In this document: piece by piece, positions 1-7,986 of the stretch
Layout: every line of letters begins with the position of its first letter
Numbering within the stretch: the first letter of the stretch is position 1
Assembly: GCA_947498505.1 (NCBI GenBank)
Contig: CANMKG010000011.1
Coordinates: 37,618 to 101,617, forward strand
DNA: 64,000 nt
Direction of reading: 5' to 3'
Source: an uncultured Maribacter sp.
GTDB lineage: Bacteria; Bacteroidota; Bacteroidia; Flavobacteriales; Flavobacteriaceae
Notes under the pieces: model-generated
Told to the model about the DNA's origin: nothing
Seen by the model: the letters and a program-made list of their open reading frames with translations, nothing else
Database searches by the model: none
Program-made: the position numbers and the translations under genes

Positions 1-1
1 A

Positions 2-100
2 AAAAAGAATACAACGCAAACTGAAGCGAATAAAATAAAAGAAGGATTTGTTGATTTATTAGAAATGTATAATATTAAAAAAAAGGACATTTTAAACTAA
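2..100 (+). CDS. C-terminal end of an unidentified protein (partial)
   Basis: An open frame enters from the left edge and ends at TAA 98-100, giving 32 residues that are rich in Lys, Asn and Glu and end in KKKDILN. The composition looks like a helical C-terminus with a charged tail. The 5' part lies outside the window, so I cannot assign a family. It is on the same strand as the accessory genes that follow. That it is coding at all rests only on the open frame and plausible residue use. Confidence 0.45.
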   Translation, partial: KKNTTQTEANKIKEGFVDLLEMYNIKKKDILN

Positions 101-451
101 AAACCAATTGTTAATGATGTCTGCTGGGCATTACTCTTTTGGAAAAAATAAGTATCTAATTGTATTTACTCTAACATGTCCCTACGATTCACAACAAGGC
201 ATATAAGACATAACTAGTAAATGCAAAAAAAAGTCGAAACAAAAAATCGACTCCTTTTTTCACACTACATTTCTTTACAAAGACGTTGCAAGTCATTAAT
301 AAAACTATTTGGAGAAAGCGTAAATTGAAGAAAAAAATAAAAGCAAAATATTTATATTTGGGTTAATATCAGACTAAAACAAAGTACGGTCCTGACACCT
401 TACTTTTCCAACACTTAACGTTAGCATCAATCAATTTAAAATCAGATAAAA
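101..451. other. Intergenic gap with hairpin, promoter box and possible gene remnant
   Basis: This 351-base gap holds three things. A hairpin with T-runs on both sides lies at 228-260. On the minus strand, a 27-codon open frame (about 348 down to the stop at 265-267) ends with protein-like residues (SPNSFINDLQRLCKEM) directly ahead of that hairpin, as if it were the tail of a lost gene. A flavobacterial -7 box (TATATTTG, 353-360) probably serves the DUF2200 gene and would give a leader of about 85 bases. No complete gene is visible. Confidence 0.5.
228..260. terminator. Putative bidirectional Rho-independent terminator
   Basis: The arms AGTCGA (232-237) and TCGACT (247-252) form a short stem, with A-rich sequence before it and CCTTTTTT after it. 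It can end transcription from the left-edge gene on the plus strand or from the minus-strand remnant. The six-base stem is short, so efficiency is uncertain. Confidence 0.5.
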
Positions 452-829
452 ATGAAAGTTACAGCTGAAAAAAATGAAAAGGTTGCCAACATGATATTTG
501 CATCCATTTATCCACTTTATCTGAATAGATTAGAGAAAAATGGTAGAACAAAAGAAGAGCTCGACCAAGTAATTAAATGGTTTACTGGTTTTGATAAAGA
601 TGCTTTACAAGCATTTATTGACGAAAAGGTAACTTTTAGAACATTTTTTCAAAAAGCGAAAATAAATCCAAACGCGCACTTGATTAAAGGTGTGGTGTGT
701 GGTTATAGAATTGAAGAAATAGAAGATGAATTTGAATTATATAAGCAATGTAGACGCATGGAAAAGCTGATTGATGAATTGGCAAGAGGTCGTAAAATGG
801 AGAAAATTTTGCGAGAAGAAAAAAGCTAA
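452..829 (+). CDS. DUF2200 family protein
   Basis: This is a 125-residue soluble protein with the full DUF2200 pattern: a start close to MKVTAEKNEKVA, then GRTKEELDQVIKWFTGF, EKVTFRTFFQKA, NPNAHLIKGVVCGYRIEEIE and a C-terminal RGRKMEKILR. Length matches the family. No biochemical function is established for it. No signal peptide or membrane segment is seen. It stands alone behind the box at 353-360, 41 bases before a small membrane protein. Scattered small soluble genes of this type are typical of accessory regions. Confidence 0.9.
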   Translation: MKVTAEKNEKVANMIFASIYPLYLNRLEKNGRTKEELDQVIKWFTGFDKDALQAFIDEKVTFRTFFQKAKINPNAHLIKGVVCGYRIEEIEDEFELYKQCRRMEKLIDELARGRKMEKILREEKS

Positions 830-870
830 CAAAACCTAAAAGTTAACATTGTTTAAAAAAACAAAACTGT

Positions 871-1284
871 ATGAAAGAAAAATTAAAACCAATAAAAACA
901 ATTCACTCTGGCTTAACTCTAGGAATTGCAGTAGCTTATTTTATACTTGGAGACTTGCAAACTTTAGAATTTTTGAAAATTCCAAAAATTGAAACTTCAA
1001 CCTTTATTTATCTATTAATACCAATAGCTGCAATTTTTTTAGGGAACTTACTTTATAAACAACAACTAAAAAACATTGCAAATAATTTGACTTTAGAAGA
1101 AAAAATTGGAACATACCAAACGGCATCACTTATACGTTGGGCAATGTTAGAAGGAGCTGCATTTTTTATCCTTTTTGCTAAAAAAGAGTTTGTTTTGATT
1201 GGACTGTTTTTGATTTTTTATCTGGTTTTTCTAAAACCTTCCGAAGAAGGAATGAAAAGAGATTTTGAAATGGCTGGGAAATAA
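871..1284 (+). CDS. Small four-helix membrane protein, function unknown
   Basis: This is a 137-residue protein with four hydrophobic stretches near residues 14-27, 43-60, 87-101 and 106-122, so probably a four-pass inner-membrane protein. The C-terminus is charged (KPSEEGMKRDFEMAGK) and probably cytoplasmic. I do not recognise a named domain; similar short proteins are common hypotheticals in Flavobacteriaceae. It lies 41 bases after the DUF2200 gene and could share its transcript, but the following gap of 149 bases separates it from the beta-lactamase. Confidence 0.75.
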   Translation: MKEKLKPIKTIHSGLTLGIAVAYFILGDLQTLEFLKIPKIETSTFIYLLIPIAAIFLGNLLYKQQLKNIANNLTLEEKIGTYQTASLIRWAMLEGAAFFILFAKKEFVLIGLFLIFYLVFLKPSEEGMKRDFEMAGK

Positions 1285-1433
1285 AATCAAAATGCCCGCA
1301 TTAACCATAAGTAATAGCATATTCTAGCCTAATTACGAATCCTAAAAGGTTAGGGTTTTCAATTTTTATTCTCTAATTTAGTTGCTTAACCGCAAATTAA
1401 TAGTACTTAAACCGTTACAACAAACAAAAAAAT

Positions 1434-2336
1434 ATGCTTAAAAGAACGCCGATTCTATTCTTAATCTTTTTAATAGTTTTCTCAAAAGGATATTCTCAAG
1501 ATATTGAAACCTTAAGACAAAAAATTGATAGCATTGTAAATACTAAAAAAGCAATTGTCGGAGTCGCAATTAATGGTACTAAAGTTGAAGATACGCTAAG
1601 TATCAATGGTCAAAGACACTTTCCTATGCAAAGCGTATTTAAGTTTCCAATTGCATTGACAATTTTATCAGAAATAGATAAAGGCAACCTTTCTCTAAAT
1701 CAAAAAATTAATATTAAGAAAAGTGAGTTGTTACCTGGGCTATGGAGTCCAATACGAAAAAAATATCCTGAAGGCGCTGCTATTACTATAGCAGAAATCA
1801 TGAAGTACACCGTTGCTTTAAGTGACAATGTAGGCTGCGATGCTTTACTAAGACTTCTGGGAGAACCACAAGTTGTTGAAAATTATTTTTCTGCTCTCGG
1901 ATTTAAGGATTTTGCCGTTAAAATAAATGAAGAGACCATGCAAAATAATTGGGACATGCAATTTTTAAATTGGACAACACCTAAAGAAGCAAACAAAATA
2001 CTGGCAGCATTTTTTGAAAACAAAAATAGCTTGCTTTCCAACAAGAGCTATGATTTTATTTGGAACATCATGAAAGGCACCAAAACTGGAAAAAACAGGC
2101 TAAGGGGACAATTGCCTAAAGAGACAATAGTTGCACATAAAACAGGCTGGTCTGGAAAACATAAAGAGACTGGTATTAGTGCTGCAGTAAATAATATCGG
2201 AATTGTTTTTCTACCCAATAAAGAACATTTTACCATAAGTGTTTTTGTTACTGAATCAGCAGAAAATTTTGAAACTAATGAGAAAATAATATCAGATATT
2301 TCTAAAGCGGCTTGGGATTATTTCACAAATAAATAA
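1434..2336 (+). CDS. Class A beta-lactamase, Bacteroidota (A2-like) type
   Basis: A 300-residue secreted serine beta-lactamase. An N-terminal signal peptide (hydrophobic residues 6-18, cleavage probably near residues 20-22) targets it to the periplasm. All catalytic motifs are present: S67-V-F-K70, S130-D-N132, a Glu pair at 166-167 (INEETM) in the omega-loop position, and K236-T-G238. The spacing and the sequence around the omega loop resemble subclass A2 enzymes such as CIA, CME, PER and VEB rather than TEM-type enzymes (family knowledge). It should hydrolyse penicillins and perhaps cephalosporins, but spectrum cannot be read from sequence. No regulator sits next to it. The 149-base gap upstream contains an imperfect inverted repeat, CCTAAAAGGTTAGG. 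Confidence 0.93.
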   Translation: MLKRTPILFLIFLIVFSKGYSQDIETLRQKIDSIVNTKKAIVGVAINGTKVEDTLSINGQRHFPMQSVFKFPIALTILSEIDKGNLSLNQKINIKKSELLPGLWSPIRKKYPEGAAITIAEIMKYTVALSDNVGCDALLRLLGEPQVVENYFSALGFKDFAVKINEETMQNNWDMQFLNWTTPKEANKILAAFFENKNSLLSNKSYDFIWNIMKGTKTGKNRLRGQLPKETIVAHKTGWSGKHKETGISAAVNNIGIVFLPNKEHFTISVFVTESAENFETNEKIISDISKAAWDYFTNK

Positions 2337-2357
2337 TCATAAAACAAAGGCCGGTGC

Positions 2358-2380
2358 TATCCCGATAGTTATGGGAATGA
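2358..2380. repeat. Imperfect copy of dispersed palindrome
   Basis: TATCCCGATAGTTATGGGAA shares CCCGATAGTTAT with the better palindrome CCCGATAGTTATCGGGA at 53329-53345; here the right arm has lost a C (ATGGGA rather than ATCGGGA). Both copies are intergenic and about 51 kb apart, and both are followed by a GA-rich stretch. They look like a small dispersed palindromic repeat of this genome. Confidence 0.5.
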
Positions 2381-2494
2381 AAAGTTAATGAATAAGAACC
2401 CCATATTTCACTTACAACAGACTGTTAGTCAAAAAAACTAAACGAATGTTTTTTTTAATAAATACACTCTAGTAATCAAAAACGTTGTTTTCAA

Positions 2495-2611
2495 ATGAGC
2501 GATAATTATATAACTATCTGTTCAGCAGAAGAAGTTAAAAACCCAAATGGGAACGGATATCGTTAGAATGGATGGGCATCTATAAAAAATGCTGCTTATG
2601 TCAAAATCTAA
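2495..2611 (+). pseudogene. Remnant of a small protein gene with in-frame stop
   Basis: An ATG at 2495 opens MSDNYITICSAEEVKNPNGN, reaches TAG at 2564-2566, then continues in the same frame with 14 plausible residues (NGWASIKNAAYVKI) to TAA at 2609-2611. Residue use looks like real protein rather than random AT-rich sequence, and the start resembles those of short flavobacterial hypotheticals. I cannot name a family. It may be a decayed cassette-like gene or chance. Confidence 0.3.
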
Positions 2612-2707
2612 ATGATAATTTTCTTTTAATTCAATATCTTAATATCCTGAAATTTTACGTTAAAAAACTTACTTTTTCACCCATCAATCGTTAACAATAA
2701 TCAGAGA

Positions 2708-3847
2708 ATGGAAAACAAAAAAAGAACTTCAAGAATAGTATCCATAGACATGTTAAGAGGTTTGGTTATATTAATAATGTTAGTAGATCACGTTCGAGAA
2801 CATTTTTTCACACACCATCATGTAATTGACCCAATGGTTATTGAAGAAACAAGCACTGGTTTGTTTTTTACCAGATTGCTAGCCCATTTATGTGCTCCTA
2901 TTTTCGTTTTTTTAACTGGGCTATCTGTTTGGCTATACGCTAACCCAAAAGATAAACCATCTAGATCCGCAACCGCTTTTTTACTAAAACGTGGACTTTT
3001 TTTAATTCTTTTAGAAATTACGTTAGTTAATTTTTCATGGTCAGCATCATACAACACTTTGTACCTACAGGTTATATGGGCAATAGGCTTATGCATGATT
3101 TGTTTGGCATTTTTAAGTAAACTCCCTAGAATTTGGATTGGAGTACTTGGATTTATAATTGTTTTCGGGCATAATTTGTTAACCCCAATTACCTTTGAAA
3201 CTACTGAATTAGGCTATAATTTTTGGACCATTCTTCACGACAGAGGTTATTTGGCAACCGATAGCTTTATAGATACCAGAATTTCCTACCCAGTACTACC
3301 ATGGATAGGTGTAATTTTATTGGGATATTTTATGGGGCCTCTTTACCATCACCTCATATCAGCAGCAAAGAGACAAAAAATACTGTTTTATCTTGGACTT
3401 TCGTCTATTACATTACTTTTAATATTAAGAGGATGGAATATCTATGGCGAAACATTACCCTGGGAAACACAAAACTCTTTCATAAAATCTGTGATGTCAT
3501 TTTTAAATTATACAAAGTACCCTCCTTCTTTAAATTTTTTATTATTTACTCTAGGAATAGGTTTTCTACTGCTTTCCTTTTTTGAAAGAATCAAGGGTAG
3601 ATTTTCACAAATTTTGAAAGTATATGGCTCCGCTCCTATGTTCTTTTATATTATCCATTTATACGTTCTTGTAATTTTTCATGGAATTTTAATTTTCACG
3701 ATTAACAAAGGCAAAGTTGTTCAGGTAAATTATGTATATCAACTTTGGTTAATTTCGATTGTATTATCCATTTTGCTATATTTTCCAACAAAAAAGTTCT
3801 CTAATTTCAAGCGTATGAGTAAATCAAAGCTGATCAAATACTTCTAG
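2708..3847 (+). CDS. DUF1624 / heparan-alpha-glucosaminide acetyltransferase-like membrane protein
   Basis: A 379-residue polytopic membrane protein. The N-terminus carries the family hallmark: a positively charged start, SIDMLRGLVILIMLVDHVRE, and then LLAHLCAPIFVFLTGLSVWL. About ten hydrophobic segments follow up to residue 360. The family includes bacterial relatives of lysosomal HGSNAT, which transfers acetyl groups from cytosolic acetyl-CoA across a membrane to an amino sugar; the conserved HV residues after LVD are its likely catalytic region. The acceptor here is unknown. It stands alone, with 371 bases before it and 267 after it. Confidence 0.85.
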   Translation: MENKKRTSRIVSIDMLRGLVILIMLVDHVREHFFTHHHVIDPMVIEETSTGLFFTRLLAHLCAPIFVFLTGLSVWLYANPKDKPSRSATAFLLKRGLFLILLEITLVNFSWSASYNTLYLQVIWAIGLCMICLAFLSKLPRIWIGVLGFIIVFGHNLLTPITFETTELGYNFWTILHDRGYLATDSFIDTRISYPVLPWIGVILLGYFMGPLYHHLISAAKRQKILFYLGLSSITLLLILRGWNIYGETLPWETQNSFIKSVMSFLNYTKYPPSLNFLLFTLGIGFLLLSFFERIKGRFSQILKVYGSAPMFFYIIHLYVLVIFHGILIFTINKGKVVQVNYVYQLWLISIVLSILLYFPTKKFSNFKRMSKSKLIKYF

Positions 3848-4114
3848 ATTACTTATGAACTTTAATCTCCGTAAAATAACTGCCGTAAGAACGCTAATAT
3901 GGTATATCAATAACGGTGGTTTATTTAAAAATGAAATTTATTAAACATTGATTAAAAGTAATATTAGGTTTAACACATAATCCACAGCTATTTCTGTATT
4001 TTTAATTTCGAAGTCAATCCAACTATTTTCATTAAATTAGGTTAGCAAACGGAACAAATTAGACGTAAACACGTTAGCGAGCAATGTAAGGCTATTTAAA
4101 ATGATCAAGAGATA

Positions 4115-4549
4115 ATGACTAAAAATAAAACCACCGAAACAGAAGTAGATGTCTTTGATTTTATTGAATCGTATGTAGATAATGAGCAAAAAAAAGCTGA
4201 TAGTCACAAATTAATAGAATTAATGCGCGAATGGTCCGGCTTTCAGCCAAAAATGTGGGGGTCTACAATAATAGGCTTTGGAAACTATCACTATAAATAT
4301 ACCAGTGGTCACGAGGGTGATGCACCTTTGCTAGGTTTTTCTCCACGAAAAACACAGTTTTCGCTCTACATTTATTCAAAAACAGATAAGAGTGATGAAT
4401 TATTAAAGGATTTCGGAAAATTTAAAATGGGAAAATCCTGTATATATATTAAAAAACTTGACGATATTGATATTTCAATTTTAAAAAAACTCTGTATAGA
4501 AACTATTAAATACCTTAATGAACACCATGAGTGTTCTTGTAGAAGTTGA
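4115..4549 (+). CDS. DUF1801 domain protein
   Basis: A 144-residue soluble protein. The DUF1801 (YdhG-like) core runs from about residue 18 to 138: KLIELMREWSGFQPKMWG, then IIGFGNYHYKYTSGHEGDAPLLGFSPRK, a TQFSLYI strand, and GKSCIYIKKLDDIDISILKKL. Function is unknown; the fold binds small ligands in solved relatives. The C-terminus has a CSC pair. The preceding gap (3848-4114) contains two copies of GTTAGC but no recognisable recombination site. Confidence 0.88.
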   Translation: MTKNKTTETEVDVFDFIESYVDNEQKKADSHKLIELMREWSGFQPKMWGSTIIGFGNYHYKYTSGHEGDAPLLGFSPRKTQFSLYIYSKTDKSDELLKDFGKFKMGKSCIYIKKLDDIDISILKKLCIETIKYLNEHHECSCRS

Positions 4550-4622
4550 TAACTAGCACTAAAAAGACTAGCTCAAAAATCACTTCCATCCATAGACAAG
4601 TTACGAATCATTATCTTTTGAA

Positions 4623-5435
4623 GTGAAAGAATTTAAAGACATCAAAAAGCATTACAAACCACTTCAGCCAACAGTAAAAGTAGAAAGTAAAAAAATAACT
4701 TATAGTGAAGTTCAACCCAGTAGGGATATAGAGCATTTTGTTTACTGCTTTTGGCAATTAAAAACCCAAAAATCACTCAAAGAACCTTTTGTTTACCGCG
4801 TAGTTTCGGATGGTTGTATTGATATTTTTTTTAATCATAATCAACCCTTTGAAAATTTCGTAATGGGATTTTGTAGAAAATATACAGAATTTCCCATTGG
4901 CAAAACGTTCAACTACATCGGGATTCGGTTTTTACCTTCTGCCTTTCCACTCCTATTCGGAATAAATGCAAAAACACTTAGCAATCAATCCCAAGAACTT
5001 AAGCACATATTACCAGAACTTTCAATCTGGATTGCCTCTCATATAAAACCATTACAATCGTTTAAAAAAGTAACATCGCTGTTCACAGAAAAATTGACTG
5101 AATTCAGTAAAGCCCAAAGTTTTCAGTTTGACCATCGTTTTTTCAATGCGCTAAACCTAATATTTGAAAAAAACGGTTTTTTGGATACTGAAAAAGAATT
5201 AAATACTGGTTTGAGTCCCAGGCAACTTCGAAGAATATTTAATTACTATATTGGAACAACAGCTAAAACTTTTAGTAATGTTGTACGTTTTCAGTATATT
5301 CTAAATGCCAAACCTTCTAGACAAAGTCTAAAAGAAAATAAGTTATACTTTGATGTTGGCTTTTTTGACCAAGCACACTTTATAAAAAATTTTACAACAT
5401 TTTACGGTGTAACACCTTCAGAAGCTTTCAAATAA
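4623..5435 (+). CDS. AraC family regulator with DUF6597 sensor domain
   Basis: A 270-residue transcription factor starting at GTG. Residues 15-125 match the DUF6597 domain seen ahead of AraC helix-turn-helix domains (RDIEHFVYCFWQLKTQ, RVVSDGCIDIFFNH, GKTFNYIGIRFLPSAFPLLF). The C-terminal AraC domain (about 185-268) contains LSPRQLRRIFNYYIGTTAKTF and the second helix-turn-helix ending FDQAHFIKNFTTFYGVTPSEAF. Target genes are not evident; the VOC gene 70 bases downstream on the same strand is the best candidate. The GTG gives the full domain; an ATG-only start would truncate it. Confidence 0.9.
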   Translation: MKEFKDIKKHYKPLQPTVKVESKKITYSEVQPSRDIEHFVYCFWQLKTQKSLKEPFVYRVVSDGCIDIFFNHNQPFENFVMGFCRKYTEFPIGKTFNYIGIRFLPSAFPLLFGINAKTLSNQSQELKHILPELSIWIASHIKPLQSFKKVTSLFTEKLTEFSKAQSFQFDHRFFNALNLIFEKNGFLDTEKELNTGLSPRQLRRIFNYYIGTTAKTFSNVVRFQYILNAKPSRQSLKENKLYFDVGFFDQAHFIKNFTTFYGVTPSEAFK

Positions 5436-5505
5436 ACATTGTCCGATTTTTACAATTCTTGCCGAATATCTCATTCTAAATTTACTCCTGTAAAAAAGAT
5501 AGAAA

Positions 5506-5955
5506 ATGAGACTACTATTATTAATTGTATTTGTATTAACCATTGGTTTTTCAAGTGCCCAAACATCAAGTAAAATGAAACTAAACGCAGGAGTTATTAC
5601 AGAAAAATTAACAGAAACAAAAGAATTTTACACAAGTGTATTGAATTTTGGAGTAAGCTTTGAGAACGACTTTTATCTTTTATTGCATACTCCCAACAAA
5701 TCTGCAGAAATAAGTTTTCTACGACCAAATCATCCCAGTCAAAAGCCAATTTTCCAATCTCCTTTCAATGGAAAAGGTGTTTACCTAACTATTGAAGTAG
5801 AAGATGTAGATAAAGTCTATAAAGAGTTTAAAAATAAGGGTGTTGCAATAGAAATTGAAATTAGAGACGAGCCCTGGGGAGATCGGCATTTTGCCATTGT
5901 TGACCCAAACGGAATTGGAATTGATATTGTAACATATACAAAACCCATAGAATAA
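5506..5955 (+). CDS. VOC family (glyoxalase-like) protein with signal peptide
   Basis: A 149-residue protein. Residues 1-19 form a signal peptide ending SSAQ, which is unusual for a VOC protein. Residues 22-146 form one glyoxalase/bleomycin-resistance unit (GVITEKLTETKEFYTSVLNFGVSFENDFYLLLH, then VYLTIEVEDVDKVYKEFKNKG and a closing FAIVDPNGIGIDIV). Typical metal ligands are only partly recognisable, so enzyme or binding role is open. It follows the AraC gene by 70 bases and may be its target. Confidence 0.85.
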   Translation: MRLLLLIVFVLTIGFSSAQTSSKMKLNAGVITEKLTETKEFYTSVLNFGVSFENDFYLLLHTPNKSAEISFLRPNHPSQKPIFQSPFNGKGVYLTIEVEDVDKVYKEFKNKGVAIEIEIRDEPWGDRHFAIVDPNGIGIDIVTYTKPIE

Positions 5956-5983
5956 AATATTAAGTGTAATATGGTGTGCGGTT

Positions 5984-6017
5984 AATAGCGGTTTGAGTTA
6001 GCACTCAAATTGCTATT
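5984..6017. repeat. Strong intergenic hairpin
   Basis: Arms AATAGCGGTTTGAG (5984-5997) and CTCAAATTGCTATT (6004-6017) form a 14-pair stem, two of the pairs being G-U on the plus-strand RNA, around the loop TTAGCA. No T-run follows, so it does not look like a simple terminator. It sits between the VOC and ATP-grasp genes. It could be an RNA stability element or a vestige of a mobile unit. Confidence 0.55.
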
Positions 6018-6094
6018 TCGTATATTGTTATTGGAAAGTGAAACAAAACACCACTAACCACATAGTTTAAGGTTAGTAACAAGTTAAAAACATC

Positions 6095-7153
6095 GTGCAA
6101 ACACAAATAATAGCAATTCTATATCAATCCAAACTTCCACCTATTAAAAATGGTATTCAGAAGCCAATGAAAACTGGAGGCTACTCTGACAGTGGGGCAG
6201 ATATTGCTTATGAATTAAAAAATAACGGTGTACAAATAGTTACTCCGATAAATAACCCAAGCGTTAAAAATGATTTAGATTGGGTATTTCCTGATACTAG
6301 AAAAGGTATTCAAGATGCATTGGATAAAGGGGCAAACACTTTTTGGTTAAATACGGTTTTATACGAAAACCATGAAATAATAAACTTCTTTGATAGAAAC
6401 ATTCAATTTATTGGGCAATTGCCAAGCCAAGTTGATATTTATGATGACAAATTTTTCACAAACGAGCTTTTAAGAAAAAACAAAATTTTAATTCCTAAAA
6501 CTACATTAATTTCAACAAAAAAAATGGCTAATTACGCTTTGGATTTTAATTTTCCAATAGTTGTTAAGCCTATTAGGGGAAGAGGTAGTCAAGGTGTTTC
6601 ATTGGCCAGAAACCAAAAGGAATTGAATAATAAATTAAATGACTTATTCAAAAATAATGAATATGGAAATAGTGTATATATTGAGCAATATTTAAGTGGT
6701 CAAGAAATAACCGTCACCGTAATGCCTCCTGGCAATTACTTAATTGATAATCATGAAGTAATACACAAAAAACCTTGGTGTCTTCCCGCTGTAAAAAGAT
6801 TTAACCATAAAGATGGAATAGCACCATATAACGGAATTGTAGCAGTTATGAAAAATAGCTTAGTTCTTGAAAATAACGAGCTAAGTTCAAAAAATATTCT
6901 TGATGCCTACGAACAATGTGCAAAAGCAAGCGAATTGTTAAATATTAAAGCACCTATACGCATAGATTGTCGTGCAGACAAAAATGGAAATTATTTTTTG
7001 TTTGATTTAAACATGAAACCAAATATGACTGGACCATCAAGACCTCATAGACAAGGTCAAGATAGCTTAACCTTATTGGCTTCAAAAAAAATTGGTTGGA
7101 GTTATATAGGTTTATTAAAAAACATGATTAAGCAATCGTGGAAAGCCAATTAA
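6095..7153 (+). CDS. ATP-grasp ligase, D-alanine-D-alanine-ligase-like
   Basis: A 352-residue stand-alone ATP-grasp enzyme that starts at GTG. An N-terminal pre-ATP-grasp region (1-115) precedes the nucleotide-binding segments: FPIVVKPIRGRGSQGVSLA with the ATP lysine, then YIEQYLSGQEITVTVMP, and a metal-binding end RIDCR...YFLFDLNMKPNMTGPSRP. The family joins a carboxylate to an amine or thiol through an acyl-phosphate. The substrate cannot be told; no amino-acid adenylation, transporter or peptide gene lies beside it. The real D-Ala-D-Ala ligase is expected in the cell-wall cluster, so this is probably a specialised relative. Confidence 0.82.
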   Translation: MQTQIIAILYQSKLPPIKNGIQKPMKTGGYSDSGADIAYELKNNGVQIVTPINNPSVKNDLDWVFPDTRKGIQDALDKGANTFWLNTVLYENHEIINFFDRNIQFIGQLPSQVDIYDDKFFTNELLRKNKILIPKTTLISTKKMANYALDFNFPIVVKPIRGRGSQGVSLARNQKELNNKLNDLFKNNEYGNSVYIEQYLSGQEITVTVMPPGNYLIDNHEVIHKKPWCLPAVKRFNHKDGIAPYNGIVAVMKNSLVLENNELSSKNILDAYEQCAKASELLNIKAPIRIDCRADKNGNYFLFDLNMKPNMTGPSRPHRQGQDSLTLLASKKIGWSYIGLLKNMIKQSWKAN

Positions 7154-7328
7154 TACAATATTCACCTAAAAATTAAAACAAGACGGTTGCTATTCTTTCT
7201 GATTTTAGCAGGTTACAACTTTATGGACAAGCTACAGATTTTCCATTTAATTTGTATTTTTAAAATTAGTCTCTTAAGCACGAAAAATAATTCTATACCA
7301 GCAGTTTACGCACAATTGAAAAAATCTT

Positions 7329-7856
7329 TTGCAAATAGATTTCGCAAATATTGAATACCTAAAAAAAGGAAACAAACGACAACAGCAAGCATATGCGCTG
7401 CTGACCAAGCTATCAATTTTTGAAAAGTTAGCTGTGTACAACCCAATATTGACAGGAACTATCCCAATTGAGATTGACTTACCACAAAGTGATTTAGACA
7501 TCATTTGTCAGTGTTTTAACCATAAAGAATTTACCAAAACGCTTACCAATTTATACTCGGGCGAAAACGATTTTAAAATTCAAACTGATTATTGTAATGG
7601 TATATTATCAACCATAGCAACATTTAAAACAAAACAATTTAAAATTGAAATCTTTGGGCAAGATTGCCCAACAACAAAGCAAAATGCGTACAAGCATATG
7701 CTAATTGAGCATAAAATTCTCAACTCAAAAAACAATGACTTCAAAAGAGAAATCATAAAACTCAAAAAAGAAGGACTCAAAACTGAGCCAGCTTTTGCCA
7801 AATTATTAGGGTTGGTTGGTAATCCTTATGAAGAATTATTAAAAATAGAAGTGTAA
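7329..7856 (+). CDS. DUF4269 family, nucleotidyltransferase-fold protein
   Basis: A 175-residue soluble protein starting at TTG. It has the DUF4269 pattern: IEYLKKGNKRQQQAYALLTKL, then NPILTGTIPIEIDLPQSDLDI with a DxD-like acidic pair, and late NAYKHMLIEHKIL and EPAFAKLLGLVGNPYEEL. The SDLDI motif and the fold resemble nucleotidyltransferases, but no activity is known for the family. It stands alone, 175 bases after the ATP-grasp gene. Confidence 0.88.
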   Translation: MQIDFANIEYLKKGNKRQQQAYALLTKLSIFEKLAVYNPILTGTIPIEIDLPQSDLDIICQCFNHKEFTKTLTNLYSGENDFKIQTDYCNGILSTIATFKTKQFKIEIFGQDCPTTKQNAYKHMLIEHKILNSKNNDFKREIIKLKKEGLKTEPAFAKLLGLVGNPYEELLKIEV

Positions 7857-7986
7857 AACTAAGTACCACAAAAACTAGGGTAAAAAACTAATGTCTCCAT
7901 TTGCCCCATTCAACATCTAATAATTTTACTTTTTTGTAACCTAAATATTTAATGCATCGTCCAACAGGTAAATAATATTTAGAAAA

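Larger units (their letters stand above)
2337..2707. other. Intergenic gap with palindrome and decayed ORF
   Basis: This 371-base gap separates the beta-lactamase from the DUF1624 gene. It holds an imperfect copy of a palindrome also found at 53329 (2358-2380) and a decayed open frame (2495-2611), both listed separately. I see no convincing terminator after the beta-lactamase and no complete gene. Confidence 0.6.

Noticed and set aside
2048..3585. Open frames overlapping the beta-lactamase and DUF1624 genes (2048-2236 minus, 2818-3096 minus, 3301-3585 plus)
   Set aside because: They overlap well-supported genes in other frames and their residue patterns are those of reverse or shifted translation.
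101..6094. Integron attC sites in the gaps between accessory genes
   Set aside because: I checked the gaps for GTTRRRY paired with an upstream RYYYAAC. The recurring GTTAGC is followed by A or G in a way that breaks GTTRRRY, and no imperfect attC-like fold was found. No integrase gene is in the window.
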